Source of the DNA: Ilyobacter polytropus DSM 2926
GTDB lineage: Bacteria; Fusobacteriota; Fusobacteriia; Fusobacteriales; Fusobacteriaceae
Reading direction: 5' to 3'
Assembly: GCF_000165505.1 (NCBI RefSeq)
Contig: NC_014634.1
Span: forward strand, 60,227-124,226
Length of the DNA stretch: 64,000 nucleotides
The notes below the pieces were generated by a model. It saw only the letters and a list, made by a program, of their open reading frames with translations, was not told the origin of the DNA and did no database searches. Positions 17,216 to 27,536 of this stretch are shown in pieces; positions within the stretch are counted from its first letter, which is position 1; the number at the start of each line of letters is the position of its first letter. The position numbers and the translations under genes were made by a program.

Positions 17216-18310
17216 ATGTCAGAAAGTTCTAATGAAAAACAAGTGAAAAAAGATGTGATTCCAGGAAAACATATAAACAAAAGGTCTTTAATAATAGCGT
17301 TTGTTCTAATCCTTGGAATCATAATTTTAACTTCATCTTTTAAAAATAAAGGGAGTTCTGAGAAGAAGGAAAGTATCAATTTAGAGGAAAAAATGACGGT
17401 TAATAATGTTTCAGATCTTCCAAATAGCTATCAAGAGATGAGAATAAAAGAAGAGATAGAAACAACTTTTGATAATAGCAAATACACAAAAAATATAAGT
17501 TATAAAAATCAAATGTTAGATGAAGAAAAGCATAAAAAATTGGATAAACTTTATCAAGAAGCGGAACTAGCTAAGAGAAGTGGAATAGGATTTGGTGTCA
17601 ATAAGAGAAATAATGAAAACACATCAATTGACCAAACTACCTATATTTCAAGAGAACAGAATTTAAATGACCAAGGAAGCAAGGATTCTTTCTTAAAAAA
17701 TAAGGAATCTAGTCCTAACTACCTTGGAAATTATATAGAAGATCCAATATCACCGTATGAAGTAAAAGCAGGGACAATAATACCTGGTATTATGATTACC
17801 GGGATTAACTCAGATTTACCAGGAAGTATAGTGGGTCAAGTTAGGGAGTCAGTATTTGACACAGTTTCAGGAAACTATCTTTTAATTCCTCAAGGAACTA
17901 AAATTTTTGGAACTTATGATTCTAGTATAACCTGGGGACAAGATAGAGTATTAATTGTCTGGCAAAGACTTATTTTCCCTAATGGGAAATCAATTAATCT
18001 TTCTAATATGCCAGGAGTTGACCTTACAGGTCAGGCAGGTTTCAGTGATAAAGTAAATAATCACTTTGGAACACTTTTAAAAGGAGTGGTACTTACATCA
18101 ATTACAGGTGCCGGCTCAGCAATAGTAACAAATGATGAAAATAATGATTACGAGTCTGAAGCTGCTAAGGCTGCAGGAATAGCAATTATTAACATCGGAA
18201 ATAACTTTGCAGAAAAGGCCTTGGATGTACAGCCGACTATTGAGATAAGAGCAGGATATAGATTTAACATTATGGTAAATAGCGACATGGTTTTAACACC
18301 TTATGAATAA
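17216..18310 (+). CDS. trbI: TrbI/VirB10-type channel protein
   Basis: 364 residues from ATG 17216 (AGAGGTGAG just before). One membrane helix at about residues 26-45 (SLIIAFVLILGIIILTSSF) is followed by a long polar linker, then the TrbI/VirB10 barrel: AGTIIPGIMITGINSDLPG, LLIPQGTKIFGTYDSS, RLIFPNGKSINL and MPGVDLTGQAGFSDKVNNH. VirB10 spans both membranes and senses ATPase activity. It overlaps no gene but follows trbG by one base. Confidence 0.93.
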   Translation: MSESSNEKQVKKDVIPGKHINKRSLIIAFVLILGIIILTSSFKNKGSSEKKESINLEEKMTVNNVSDLPNSYQEMRIKEEIETTFDNSKYTKNISYKNQMLDEEKHKKLDKLYQEAELAKRSGIGFGVNKRNNENTSIDQTTYISREQNLNDQGSKDSFLKNKESSPNYLGNYIEDPISPYEVKAGTIIPGIMITGINSDLPGSIVGQVRESVFDTVSGNYLLIPQGTKIFGTYDSSITWGQDRVLIVWQRLIFPNGKSINLSNMPGVDLTGQAGFSDKVNNHFGTLLKGVVLTSITGAGSAIVTNDENNDYESEAAKAAGIAIINIGNNFAEKALDVQPTIEIRAGYRFNIMVNSDMVLTPYE

Positions 18311-18342
18311 GGAATGAAAATAGTCAAAAAGGAAAATCTAAT

Positions 18343-20205
18343 ATGAAACTTAATTTTAAATTTTATAAAAAAAATACAATTGGCTATATATTCATTTTAT
18401 TTCTCCTTTTAGGGATATGGGTGTCCACACAAACTTTTGCTAAATATACAGGATATCATCCAGGATTAGAGGACCCGCTAATTAAATTTAAAGACATTAA
18501 AATATACAAACCTTTTTTGATTTTAATCTGGTTAAAAAAATATTCACATTCAGCTCCCATTGCTACTAAAAAGTCGCTACAGATATTATTTGAATTTATT
18601 TTTGCAGGATTTTTTCTTATGGCTATTTTTAAAAGAAAGCATTCCTCTCTAGACACCCACGGTACTGCTAGATGGGCAGATATCCATGATATCAAAGAAT
18701 CTGGACTTTATTTAAAAAATAAAGAGGTTGAAAAGGCCTTAAAATTATCTGGAATGTGGGATATTTATACCAAACGACTTCCCAAAGAAGAACATCATAG
18801 AGATGGAGTCGTTCTAGGAAAAGACCCTAAAGGAAGAGAGATAATACATAATGGAGTTGAACACATTATGCTCATGGCCCCTACCAGATCAGGTAAGGGA
18901 GTTGGTGTTATTATACCTACTCTTCTTACCTGGAAGCATTCAACAATTGTTAATGATATCAAAGGAGAGAACTATCAACTAACAAAAAAATTCAGGAAAA
19001 CATTGGGTCACAAATGTCTGAAATTTGATCCAACAAATCCCGTGGATTCATGTAAGTATAATCCCCTTCTTGATGTTAATAAAAGTAAGGACTGTGAATA
19101 TCAAGATGCAAGAATTATTGCAGAAATAATATGTGCTTCAGATAAGCCAGATCACTGGTCTCAAAGTGCAACTTCTTTTTTAACAGGAATAATCCTTCAC
19201 GTTATCTATTCAGAATCTAACCCTACTTTAGGAGGAATAGTTCGTTTTCTAACATCCACAGAAACAACTTTTGAAGATAAAATGGAATTAATAATGTCAT
19301 ATCCTCATACGAATGACCCATTTATTTTTGAAAATATATATCATGATGTTGTAAAGCTAAACGTTGAAGATGAAGAGACACAAGAGTTAATAGTAACAGA
19401 GTTTCCAAATACACATCCTGTTGCAGCAAGAGTTGCAGGAGATATGCTAGGAAAAGCAGATAAGGAAAGGGCAAGTATAGTATCAACTGCTCTCACAAAA
19501 TTAGGAATATATCAGGATCCTATCATAGACAAAAATACGTCTGGCAGTGATTTTAAGGTAAATGATCTCATGAATGCCGATGTTCCTTTAGATCTATTTC
19601 TTGTAACACCACCTAAGGCATTAGATGTCACTGCACCACTTTTTAGGTTAATCATAACTCAGATTATATATGGTCTTACTGAGGAAATGGAATTTATAAA
19701 TGGAATGGAAAATAAGGGATATAAACATAGATTATTGCTTCTATTAGATGAATTCCCAGCACTTGGAAAAATTCCGTTGATAGAAAAAGCTTTGGCCTTC
19801 ATAGCAGGTTATGGCATGAAGGCTCTTTTAATAACACAAGATATTAATCAAGTAAACAGGCTGTATACAAAAGATAATTCTATACTAAGTAATTGCTATG
19901 TGACTGTTTTTTATACTCCTGCAAAATCAGATCATGAAACACCAAGGCTAATATCTAATTCTCTAGGAGATAAAACTATTGAATTTACAACAAAATCTTG
20001 GAAAGGGTTTAAGTATCTATCTGATTGGAGTTACTCTTCACACAAAAGCGGAAGAAGACTTTTAACAGAAGGAGAAGTTGGAACTTACTCTTCAGATAAA
20101 AATTTAATATTAATAAACGGAAAGCCTCCTATACAAGGATTCAAGATTAAGTACTATGAAGATAGAAAATATTTAAACAGATTAAAGCTAAAAGCAAAGG
20201 AGTGA
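18343..20205 (+). CDS. traG: VirD4/TraG-type coupling ATPase
   Basis: 620 residues, normal for T4CPs that bring relaxase-bound DNA to the channel. Two N-terminal membrane helices (14-34 and 80-96) lead to HGTARWA (106-112), Walker A MAPTRSGKGVGVIIP (about 178-192), Walker B LLLLLDEFPALGKI and the conserved GYGMKALLITQDINQ. It is placed in the middle of the trb operon, not beside the relaxase, which is reached in the opposite direction. Confidence 0.94.
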   Translation: MKLNFKFYKKNTIGYIFILFLLLGIWVSTQTFAKYTGYHPGLEDPLIKFKDIKIYKPFLILIWLKKYSHSAPIATKKSLQILFEFIFAGFFLMAIFKRKHSSLDTHGTARWADIHDIKESGLYLKNKEVEKALKLSGMWDIYTKRLPKEEHHRDGVVLGKDPKGREIIHNGVEHIMLMAPTRSGKGVGVIIPTLLTWKHSTIVNDIKGENYQLTKKFRKTLGHKCLKFDPTNPVDSCKYNPLLDVNKSKDCEYQDARIIAEIICASDKPDHWSQSATSFLTGIILHVIYSESNPTLGGIVRFLTSTETTFEDKMELIMSYPHTNDPFIFENIYHDVVKLNVEDEETQELIVTEFPNTHPVAARVAGDMLGKADKERASIVSTALTKLGIYQDPIIDKNTSGSDFKVNDLMNADVPLDLFLVTPPKALDVTAPLFRLIITQIIYGLTEEMEFINGMENKGYKHRLLLLLDEFPALGKIPLIEKALAFIAGYGMKALLITQDINQVNRLYTKDNSILSNCYVTVFYTPAKSDHETPRLISNSLGDKTIEFTTKSWKGFKYLSDWSYSSHKSGRRLLTEGEVGTYSSDKNLILINGKPPIQGFKIKYYEDRKYLNRLKLKAKE

Positions 20206-20208
20206 AAT

Positions 20209-20562
20209 ATGAAGCTAGAAAGCTTACACCAAAGAAGGGAACGACTTAAAGAAGAAAAGAAAAACTTAGACTTGCAGATAAAAGAGGTCCTCCAAAAAGA
20301 GATGGCTAGAAAAAAAAGGGAGATAAATAAGTTTTTAGACTACTTGGGTATCTATAATGAAATTATTGACGATGATCTGGCAAAACAAATTTTTTATGGG
20401 AGTTCTCAGGAAACGCTTGAATTAATACGGGACCCTAAAAATAATAAGGAAAGACTAGATTTTTTAAAAGAGATAGGAGCCTTTAAGATAGAGGAATTAA
20501 AAGAACAAAAAAGAATGGAGGCACTCAAAAGAAAGTCTGCCAGAAAGGAAAGTCTTACGTGA
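20209..20562 (+). CDS. Small coiled-coil protein of the transfer operon
   Basis: 117 residues between traG and trbB. The N- and C-terminal thirds are highly charged helices (RRERLKEEKKNLDLQIKEVL and EELKEQKRMEALKRKSARK); the middle (FLDYLGIYNEIIDDDLAKQI) may be a small fold. No family is recognised. Its start is 3 bases after traG and it overlaps trbB by 4, so it is translationally coupled and probably an accessory of the coupling or transport ATPase. Confidence 0.7.
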   Translation: MKLESLHQRRERLKEEKKNLDLQIKEVLQKEMARKKREINKFLDYLGIYNEIIDDDLAKQIFYGSSQETLELIRDPKNNKERLDFLKEIGAFKIEELKEQKRMEALKRKSARKESLT

Positions 20563-21491
20563 GCCTAACTAAACAAAGACAATTGGATCTCATTGAAACA
20601 GCCTTGGGAGAAAAAATTTTGAACTATCTGTTAAACGATGATGTTATTGAAATTATGCTAAATCCAGATACAAAATTGTGGATAGATACTCTTACTGAAG
20701 GGAGAAAATATACAGGAACAGATATTTTACCTTCTTCTGCATTAAGAATAATAAATTTAGTATCCAGTGCAGTAGAAACAATAGTGAATAAGAACAATCC
20801 GATATTGAGTGCAGAGCTTCCAGGAACAGGTAGTAGATTTCAAGGGATGATCCCACCTACAGTTACTAATCCAATCTTTACAATAAGGAAAAAAGCTATA
20901 AAGATTTTTACTTTAAATGATTACCTAGAAAGAAGATCTATAACTGAAAAGCAATATTTAAAAGTTTGTCAGGCCGTAAAAGATAGGAAAAATATCCTCG
21001 TTGTAGGGGGAACTTCCACTGGAAAAACAACTTTTTGTAACGCCATCATCAATGAAATGGCGAAGTATGATAACAGAATTATTATTTTAGAAGATACTCA
21101 AGAACTTCAATGTTCAGCAAAGGATGTTGTTTTTATGAAAACTACAGATAAGGTGACTATGCGTGACCTTATAAAGTCTACAATGAGATTTAGGCCAGAC
21201 AGAATAATGATCGGTGAAATAAGGGGAGGAGAAGCACTAGATCTTTTAAAAGCTTGGAATTCCGGCCATCCTGGTGGAATTTGTACAATTCATGCTAATG
21301 ACTGTAAATCAGGTCTTGAGAAACTAGAACAATATATACAGGAAGTAGCTACAGGTTCACAAGAAAAACTAATAGCTTCAGCAGTAGATATTATAATAAC
21401 AATAAAAAAGTTGGGAACCAAAAGATACATAGAAAATATAATGGAGCTTAAAAACTATAGTAAGGATTATGAGTTATTTAAAATAGATTAA
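20559..21491 (+). CDS. trbB: TrbB/VirB11-type transport ATPase
   Basis: 310 residues. N-terminal domain with VIEIMLNPDTKLWID, then the RecA-like ATPase with Walker A VGGTSTGKTTFCNAI (149-163), Asp box IIILEDTQELQCSA, Walker B RPDRIMIGEIRGGEALDLL and the His motif GGICTIHAND. VirB11 ATPases form a hexamer at the base of the secretion channel. The start is GTG, overlapping the preceding gene by 4 bases (ACGTGA). Confidence 0.94.
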   Translation: MSLTKQRQLDLIETALGEKILNYLLNDDVIEIMLNPDTKLWIDTLTEGRKYTGTDILPSSALRIINLVSSAVETIVNKNNPILSAELPGTGSRFQGMIPPTVTNPIFTIRKKAIKIFTLNDYLERRSITEKQYLKVCQAVKDRKNILVVGGTSTGKTTFCNAIINEMAKYDNRIIILEDTQELQCSAKDVVFMKTTDKVTMRDLIKSTMRFRPDRIMIGEIRGGEALDLLKAWNSGHPGGICTIHANDCKSGLEKLEQYIQEVATGSQEKLIASAVDIIITIKKLGTKRYIENIMELKNYSKDYELFKID

Positions 21492-21512
21492 TTGAGAAGG
21501 GGATAAAAGTTT

Positions 21513-21770
21513 ATGAGTATTAAAGATAATTATAGAATAGCAGTTTGTCAGGCAATAACAAAAGATATTCCAATAGCGGGAGGTCCAAGAAATATAGTTA
21601 TTCTCAACGCAACGATTGCAGGAGTTGTTTTTTTAGGATTTGAAAATATTATAATCATGCCGCTGTTTGCCTTTACGCACGTACTTATTATCTACTCAGC
21701 TAAAAGAGATCAAAAGTTTTTTGAGTGTTTTAAAAGATATATGAAGCACAAAAGATATTATCATCCCTGA
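21513..21770 (+). CDS. trbD: TrbD/VirB3-type protein
   Basis: 85 residues with two adjacent hydrophobic stretches (NIVILNATIAGVVFLGF and NIIIMPLFAFTHVLIIYSAK), a basic N-terminus, and IPIAGGPRNIVILNA as in VirB3. It lies directly before the VirB4 gene, its usual partner; some systems fuse the two. Confidence 0.82.
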   Translation: MSIKDNYRIAVCQAITKDIPIAGGPRNIVILNATIAGVVFLGFENIIIMPLFAFTHVLIIYSAKRDQKFFECFKRYMKHKRYYHP

Positions 21771-21797
21771 TTAAATATAAAAAATGGAGGCAAAACT

Positions 21798-24212
21798 ATG
21801 TTTCTTAAAGAGTACAAGGATGTACAGGATAGATTAGCTTTTTATCTCCCATGGGGGTATATGGTTGAACCAGGAATCCTGATTAATAAAAATGGTTCCA
21901 TACAAGCTACCTTTTCCTTTCGAGGCTTTGATCTTGATAGTTCCACAATTGGAGAACTGATATCTTCAGCTAATAAGATTAATAATATTTTTAAACGAAT
22001 AGACGGGGAATGGACCTTTCACTGTGAATCAAAGCGTTTCAAATCTAAAAATTATAGAATGAGTAAAGGAATTAAAGAAATACCAGTACAAATTATAGAG
22101 GATGAACGAAAAAAGTTTTTTGAGAGTGGGCATCACTATGAAAGTGAGTATTTCTTTACCTTGACATATCTCCCACCAAAAGACGCTACAAAGAAGTTGC
22201 TTGATTTTTTCATAGTTGGAGAAAAGACTGAAGGTGGAGTAGATTATAAAGAAGCTATAAAGACATTTAAAAGTCAAAGTGAAGATTTTTTTCTTTCTGT
22301 AAAACCAATATTTGCACAAGTAAGATGGTTAAATGACAAGGAAACATTGACATATCTGCACAGCACGGTATCAGATAAATATCATGGGGTTAAAGTACCA
22401 GAATTTTCTGTGTTACTAGATAATTTTATAACCGACACTCCATTGATCGGAGGTTTAGAGCCTAAACTAGGAGAAAAACATCTAAGAACTATATCAATAG
22501 ATGGATTTCCCGGATCAAGTATTCCCGGAATACTTGATGATTTAAATAGACTCAATGTTGAGTATCGTTGGGTTACAAGGTTCATTTCATTAGATAAAGA
22601 AACTTCTTTAAAAAATTTAGAAAGTTATCATAGGAAATGGTTTGCTGGAAGAAAAAGCTTCTTTCAACTGATTAAAGAGGTTTTTACCAATCAAGAAACT
22701 ATACATAATTTAAATAGAGATTCCCTAAATAAGGCAGAAGAAGTGGCCCAGGAAAAGACTTTTATTCAAAGTGATGAAGTATCTCTAGGGTATTATACCT
22801 GTACAATTGTGATTTTAGATGAAGACAAAAAAGCTCTAAATAAAAAAGTTAAAGAGATTGTTAAAATAATCAACGGTCTTGAATTTGTTGCTCATATTGA
22901 GACATTCAATGCTATAGAGGCTTGGCTAGGATCTCTTCCAGGAACAACAATCTACAATGTAAGAAAACCTATGATAAATTCATTAACTCTAGCACACCTA
23001 TTACCTATGAGTGCTGTATGGGCTGGTGAATCATGGAATAAACATCTTGATGTTCCACCGCTACTATACACACAAACAAGTGGAAATACTCCATTTAGAT
23101 TAAACCTTCATCAAGGTGATGTTGGTCATACAATGATTGTAGGAATGACTGGATCAGGAAAATCTGTAAAGTTAGCTGCTCTTGCAGCTCAATTTAAAAA
23201 ATATAATAACTCTCAAATATACACATTCGATAAAGGGGCTTCTTCTAGAATATTAACTAAGGCTGTTGGGGGTGATTTTTATGACTTAGGAGGAGAGGAC
23301 TTAGCTTTTCAACCTCTTGCCCTGATAGATAGGGCTATCGAAAAAGAATTTGCCCAAGAATGGCTTGAAGCAATCTATTTACAAGAAAACATAGAAATAG
23401 ACCCAAAGAGAAAAGAAGCTATTTGGAATGCATTAACCGACCTTGAGAATACTCCAATTAATCAAAGAACATTAACTGGATTTAAAGCCTATCTTCAGGA
23501 TGAAGACCTAAGAAGAGCGATAAAACCCTATACCAACGAAGGACCATATGGAAAGTATTTTGATTCTTCAGAAGATAATCTGAGTTATGGAAATTGGCAG
23601 GTTTTTGAAATGGAAAAGATTGCTGAAAAAAAACAAGTCATTACTCCCACACTGAGCTATTTATTTCATAGAATCGAAATAGACCGTCTTAATGGAGATC
23701 CTACTTTAATAATTTTAGACGAATGTTGGTTATTTTTTGATAATCAACAATTTGAATCTAAGATCAGAGAATGGCTTAAAGTCCTTAGGAAAAAAAATGC
23801 AAGTGTTGTCTTTGCAACCCAAGAACTTAATGATATAGCTAAATCTAATATCTGCGAAACTGTAAAAAATGCATGCCAAACTAAGATATTTCTGCCAAAT
23901 CCTAAAGCTAAAGAAAATGTTGAAATATATAAAGAATTTGGATTGAATGAAAGAGAAATCGAAATTTTATCTTTAGGAACTTTAAAAAGAGACTATTATT
24001 ATAAGTCATCTTTAGGTTCCAGGCTGTATCAGTTGGGGTTAAGCCCTTTAGAATTAGCATACCTGGCAACAAGTGGAGAATCTGATCAGCAATCAGCTAA
24101 AAATATTATGCATTTAAATGTTAAAGAATTCAATGTTGCTTGGCTCAAATTCAAAGGATTTAACGGAGAAAAAATAGTAAAAGAGGTTGAAAAAAGATTA
24201 ATAAATTTTTAA
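21798..24212 (+). CDS. trbE: TrbE/VirB4-type ATPase
   Basis: 804 residues. The N-terminal CagE/TrbE domain includes DRLAFYLPWGYMVEPGILIN, AQVRWLNDKETLTYLHS and WLGSLPGTTIYNVRKP. The ATPase domain has Walker A IVGMTGSGKSVKLA (about 447-460), Walker B PTLIILDECWLFFD and VVFATQELNDIAKS. VirB4 powers assembly and substrate transport and contacts VirB3 (just upstream). Complete, with GGAGG before ATG. Confidence 0.95.
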   Translation: MFLKEYKDVQDRLAFYLPWGYMVEPGILINKNGSIQATFSFRGFDLDSSTIGELISSANKINNIFKRIDGEWTFHCESKRFKSKNYRMSKGIKEIPVQIIEDERKKFFESGHHYESEYFFTLTYLPPKDATKKLLDFFIVGEKTEGGVDYKEAIKTFKSQSEDFFLSVKPIFAQVRWLNDKETLTYLHSTVSDKYHGVKVPEFSVLLDNFITDTPLIGGLEPKLGEKHLRTISIDGFPGSSIPGILDDLNRLNVEYRWVTRFISLDKETSLKNLESYHRKWFAGRKSFFQLIKEVFTNQETIHNLNRDSLNKAEEVAQEKTFIQSDEVSLGYYTCTIVILDEDKKALNKKVKEIVKIINGLEFVAHIETFNAIEAWLGSLPGTTIYNVRKPMINSLTLAHLLPMSAVWAGESWNKHLDVPPLLYTQTSGNTPFRLNLHQGDVGHTMIVGMTGSGKSVKLAALAAQFKKYNNSQIYTFDKGASSRILTKAVGGDFYDLGGEDLAFQPLALIDRAIEKEFAQEWLEAIYLQENIEIDPKRKEAIWNALTDLENTPINQRTLTGFKAYLQDEDLRRAIKPYTNEGPYGKYFDSSEDNLSYGNWQVFEMEKIAEKKQVITPTLSYLFHRIEIDRLNGDPTLIILDECWLFFDNQQFESKIREWLKVLRKKNASVVFATQELNDIAKSNICETVKNACQTKIFLPNPKAKENVEIYKEFGLNEREIEILSLGTLKRDYYYKSSLGSRLYQLGLSPLELAYLATSGESDQQSAKNIMHLNVKEFNVAWLKFKGFNGEKIVKEVEKRLINF

Positions 24213-24247
24213 AAAAATAGAATTTCTTAAAACTCGTGCTACGAGGA

Positions 24248-24280
24248 TTAGAACAAGCGAATACTAAGAGCTTGTTCTAA
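24248..24280. promoter_or_regulatory. Hairpin after trbE
   Basis: TTAGAACAAGC and GCTTGTTCTAA form a perfect 11-bp stem around an 11-base loop, 35 bases after the trbE stop. No T run follows, so it is more likely a processing/attenuation hairpin or protein site within the operon than a terminator. Confidence 0.5.
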
Positions 24281-24349
24281 CCACAGGAGTGCAACATATT
24301 ATTAACTTATCGATACTTAATATAGAGTAACTAAAGAAGGGAGGACCAA

Positions 24350-25215
24350 ATGAAAAACAAGCTCTTAGCTGTCACTAGAGAAGGTATTCCATATCTTCCA
24401 CAACTTAAAAGGGTTCTCAAAAATACCAATGCCACTATTTTAATGCAGCAAATTGAATATTGGTTTCATATAAAAAATGGACAGCCATTTTATAAATTTC
24501 TTTCTAAACCTAACAAGGAAAATAAATTTTATAAAAATGGTGATAGTTGGTCTGAAGAGCTTGTTTTTTCTGAAAAAGAAGTTAGAACAGCATTTAGTAA
24601 ATTAGGAATTTCATATGTCAGTAAAAGATCATTTGAAGAGAGAATAAATAGAGATAAAAGTGTATTCATCAATGAAAATGGAGAAGAGTTTTTTTATTGT
24701 TCATATCACGATAAAATTAAGGGTATTACTTTCTATTACAGGAACAACAAATATACAGATGAGTTTTTAGACAATTTAATTAAAGTAGATTCAAAAGATC
24801 TAGACCAACCAGTAATAAAAGGAAATCCCTGTAAACTCCCTTTGGTAAGTTACGGAGTTAACCAAAAGGAGTTTACGGAACTTCCTCAAGGGAAGTTACA
24901 TATATCAGATACTACTTCAAATAATACTACAAAAGAAAAATCTTCTTCTAAAAAAATAGAAGATAAAAAAACGATAGTTTATAAATTTTTAGACAATTAT
25001 AGATTAAATGAAAAAACCAAATCTAATATTAGAAAAAATATACTTAAACTTACTGAAGAGGAATTTAAAAAGATTTATAACAAAATGAAAAAAGATCCCA
25101 AAGTAATATCTTTAAATGGAGCTGTTTATACAGCTTTAATCGGTAAATGGGATACATTTAAAACGGTAGATAGATTCAATAGATGGCAAAGGGGAGATGT
25201 GGTCTTCTGTCAATA
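24350..25215 (+). pseudogene. DnaD/replication-initiator-like protein, 5' part, cut by an IS3 element
   Basis: About 289 residues remain from ATG 24350 (GGGAGG before it). The N-terminus (VTREGIPYLPQLKRVL, ILMQQIEYWFHIKNG, FYKFLS, GDSWSEELVFSEKEVRTAF) is the winged-helix layout common in phage and plasmid replication-type proteins; a linker and a DnaD-like helical region (YKFLDNYRLNEKTKSNIRKN) follow. At FNRWQRGDVVF the IS3-type element begins. The 3' part resumes at 26460. Family naming is tentative; the disruption is clear. Confidence 0.65.
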
Positions 25216-26459
25216 TAGTAGTCAACCTAACACCAATTTTTTCTGTATTTTTTCAAACTCAACAGGGGAGACATTTCCTAAGAAACTGTGTCTCCTCTCT
25301 TTATTATAAAATTCTATGTAATCAAATACCATTGCCTTCATATACCTTTTAGTTACTAAACCTTCTACATAAATCATCTCTTTCTTCAAAGAAGCATGAA
25401 AGGATTCTATTACTGCATTATCATAACAGTTCCCACGTCTACTCATAGATTGGATTAATCCTAGCTTCTTTACAAGGTTAGAGTACTCCCTACTCGAATA
25501 TTGCGATCCTTGATCACTATGAATTATCAGTTCTTCCTCTGGTTCCTCCAGTAAAAATGACCTTGTTAAAGTATCTATTACTAACTCACTAGTCATGCGC
25601 TTACCTATATCGTAGGCGATAATCCTTCTAGAAAAAAGATCCATAATTGTGCTTAAATATAGCCAACCTTCGCTTGTCCAAATATATGTGATATCTGTAA
25701 CCCAGACCTCATTTTTTCTACCTACTTTGAATTTTCTTTTTACAATATTTCCTGTGATATTTTCTCTTTTACTCTTTTCATTTCCTGTTTTAAACTTCTT
25801 GGTAGAATTAACTGATATATCATTTTCTTTCATTATTCTATTTATTCGTCTTTCGCTTGTTATTATGCCATATTCATCTTTGAGCTCAACCTTTAGTCTA
25901 GGGGCTCCATAGCTCCTCTTATGTCTGTTCTTTCTGACCTCTAGAATACTATCTAGAATCCCTTGATCCTTTTTCTTTCTCTCAGTAGTTTTGTTATTCT
26001 GAAACTTATTAAAACCACTTCGAGAGACTTCTAGGGCTCTACATATCTGAGATATAGAATGAACATTTCTGTGTATTTCAACGAAGATAAAGAGTTCCCT
26101 CTTAGTTATCTTTTTTTCCTTGAGAATATGGCTGTAGCCTTTTTTAAGATCTCTATATCCTCTTCTTTTTCCTTAAGTAGATTTTTCAACCTGATAATTT
26201 CTTTGTCTTGAGCGCTTAACTCCATGTCCTTCTTAGGACCTCCAAAGTATTTCTTTTCCCAGGCAGCAACAGTATTAGTGGTAATACCGTATTCATTTGA
26301 TAGCTCTACCTTTGTTTTTATTTTAAGGAAAGAAAGCTCAGCGATTTGCTTCTGTTTCTCCTCTGAAAATCTTGCATATCTTCTTTTTTCTTCCATCATA
26401 GCCACTCCTAAATATGTTTATTTTTTATTATATATTTTTGAGTGCTAAACTGTCTACTA
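25216..26459 (-). mobile_element. IS3-family insertion sequence
   Basis: Ends carry imperfect inverted repeats, TAGTAGTCAACCTAACACC on the left and, inward from the right edge, TAGTAGACAGTTTAGCACT. Between them lie orfA and orfB of an IS3/IS150-type transposase, both intact. Inserted opposite to the direction of the transfer operon, splitting a gene between trbE and trbJ. I did not find a clear 3-4 bp target duplication. Confidence 0.88.
25222..26405 (-). CDS. IS3-family transposase OrfAB (programmed -1 frameshift)
   Basis: OrfA (26106-26405, 99 residues) has a helix-turn-helix (FLKIKTKVELSNEYGITTN) and a leucine-zipper-like tail ending FSRKKR. OrfB is open from the overlap through 25222: it begins KKITKRELFIFVEIHRNVHS and carries the DDE core, Asp in VWVTDITYIWTSEGW, Asp in IIHSDQGSQYSS, Glu in NAVIESFHASLKKE. 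The two join at A-AAA-AAG near 26110, a standard slippery site, so a fusion transposase of about 390 residues is expected. No stop interrupts orfB, so the element looks active. Confidence 0.9.
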
Positions 26460-26739
26460 AACCATCATAACACCAGATGTAATAACCTCTGAAATGTTAA
26501 AAGAAAAAGTAAAAAATGACCTAGAGAATCTTGAAAAAATAGAATTTGAAAACAATGTTTTACTTGAGGAATATAACCGTTTACCTGATGAGAAGAAGCT
26601 TAAAATCTTAGAAACAGCTAAAATAAATTATCTAAAAACCACTGATACAAAGTCTATGAATACACTACACAAAAAAATTTTTAACTCAACTAAAAATGTC
26701 CATATAGCTAAAATCATGAGACAAATCAAGAAAGAATAA
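26460..26739 (+). pseudogene. DnaD/replication-initiator-like protein, 3' part
   Basis: Downstream of the IS3 element the frame TIITPDVITSEMLKEKVKND runs to a stop at 26739, about 90 residues of charged helix ending KNVHIAKIMRQIKKE. It is the tail of the gene started at 24350. A weak restart at ATG 26494 has no good ribosome binding site. Confidence 0.65.
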
Positions 26740-26769
26740 ATATTTTAAAGTTTTGGAGGAATCTATACT

Positions 26770-27525
26770 ATGAAATTTATTTTAATTTTTTTTATAATCA
26801 TATCTTCATTGACATACTCTTTTACTGTTCATGACCCAATAAATTACGCGGTAAATTTAGAAAATAAATTAAATATTCTTGAGCAGATTGACAATCAGAT
26901 AAGAGGTCTTGAAAACCAAGCTAAAAGTCTTGTTAATCAAGCTAAACAACTTGAAAAATTTGATTTAAGTTTGAGCATGGGATCGATACAGAACCTCAGA
27001 AACAATCTCCAAAGAATAATTGCATTACAAAATAGTACTCAGTCAACAATTAATAACTACACCGATCTTCAAAGTAAGTTTATGGAACTTTATCCAGATT
27101 ATACTGATGATTCTTACCTTAAAGCCAGTGATTATTCAAGAAAAGCAGAAGAACTTTCCAAAGAAATTAATGATGTCACATATGACGCAATGAAATCTTT
27201 GGAAATAATATCTCCTGAAAAATATAATAACGACACAGAAAAAATAGATGCCATTATGGATACGGCTAAAGATGCAGTGGGGCAGCTACAAGCAATCCAG
27301 GCAGTAGTACAACTCTCTGCAGGGACATCTCAGCAACTAATGGAATTAAAATATTTAATAGGTCAAAGTCTTAAATTGCAATCAACTTATATTGTAAATG
27401 AAAATCAAGAAAAAATAATAAATCAACAGAATGAAAATTCTAACTTAAGACATGATATGGACACCAGCAACGAATCTTCAGGAATTATAGATGATGAAGG
27501 TAATTTATTAGGGCAGTTTTTCTAG
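26770..27525 (+). CDS. trbJ: TrbJ/VirB5-type protein
   Basis: 251 residues with a signal peptide (MKFILIFFIIISSLTYSFTV), then long amphipathic helices: EQIDNQIRGLENQAKSLVNQ is the classic TrbJ start, followed by a GQLQAIQAVVQLSAGTSQQL segment. VirB5/TrbJ proteins sit at the pilus tip. GGAGGAATC precedes ATG. It lies downstream of the inserted IS3 element but is itself intact. Confidence 0.87.
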   Translation: MKFILIFFIIISSLTYSFTVHDPINYAVNLENKLNILEQIDNQIRGLENQAKSLVNQAKQLEKFDLSLSMGSIQNLRNNLQRIIALQNSTQSTINNYTDLQSKFMELYPDYTDDSYLKASDYSRKAEELSKEINDVTYDAMKSLEIISPEKYNNDTEKIDAIMDTAKDAVGQLQAIQAVVQLSAGTSQQLMELKYLIGQSLKLQSTYIVNENQEKIINQQNENSNLRHDMDTSNESSGIIDDEGNLLGQFF

Positions 27526-27536
27526 GAGGAAACTAT

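Noticed and set aside
25206..26470. Target-site duplication around the IS3 element
   Set aside because: The three to four bases outside the terminal repeats do not match on the two sides.
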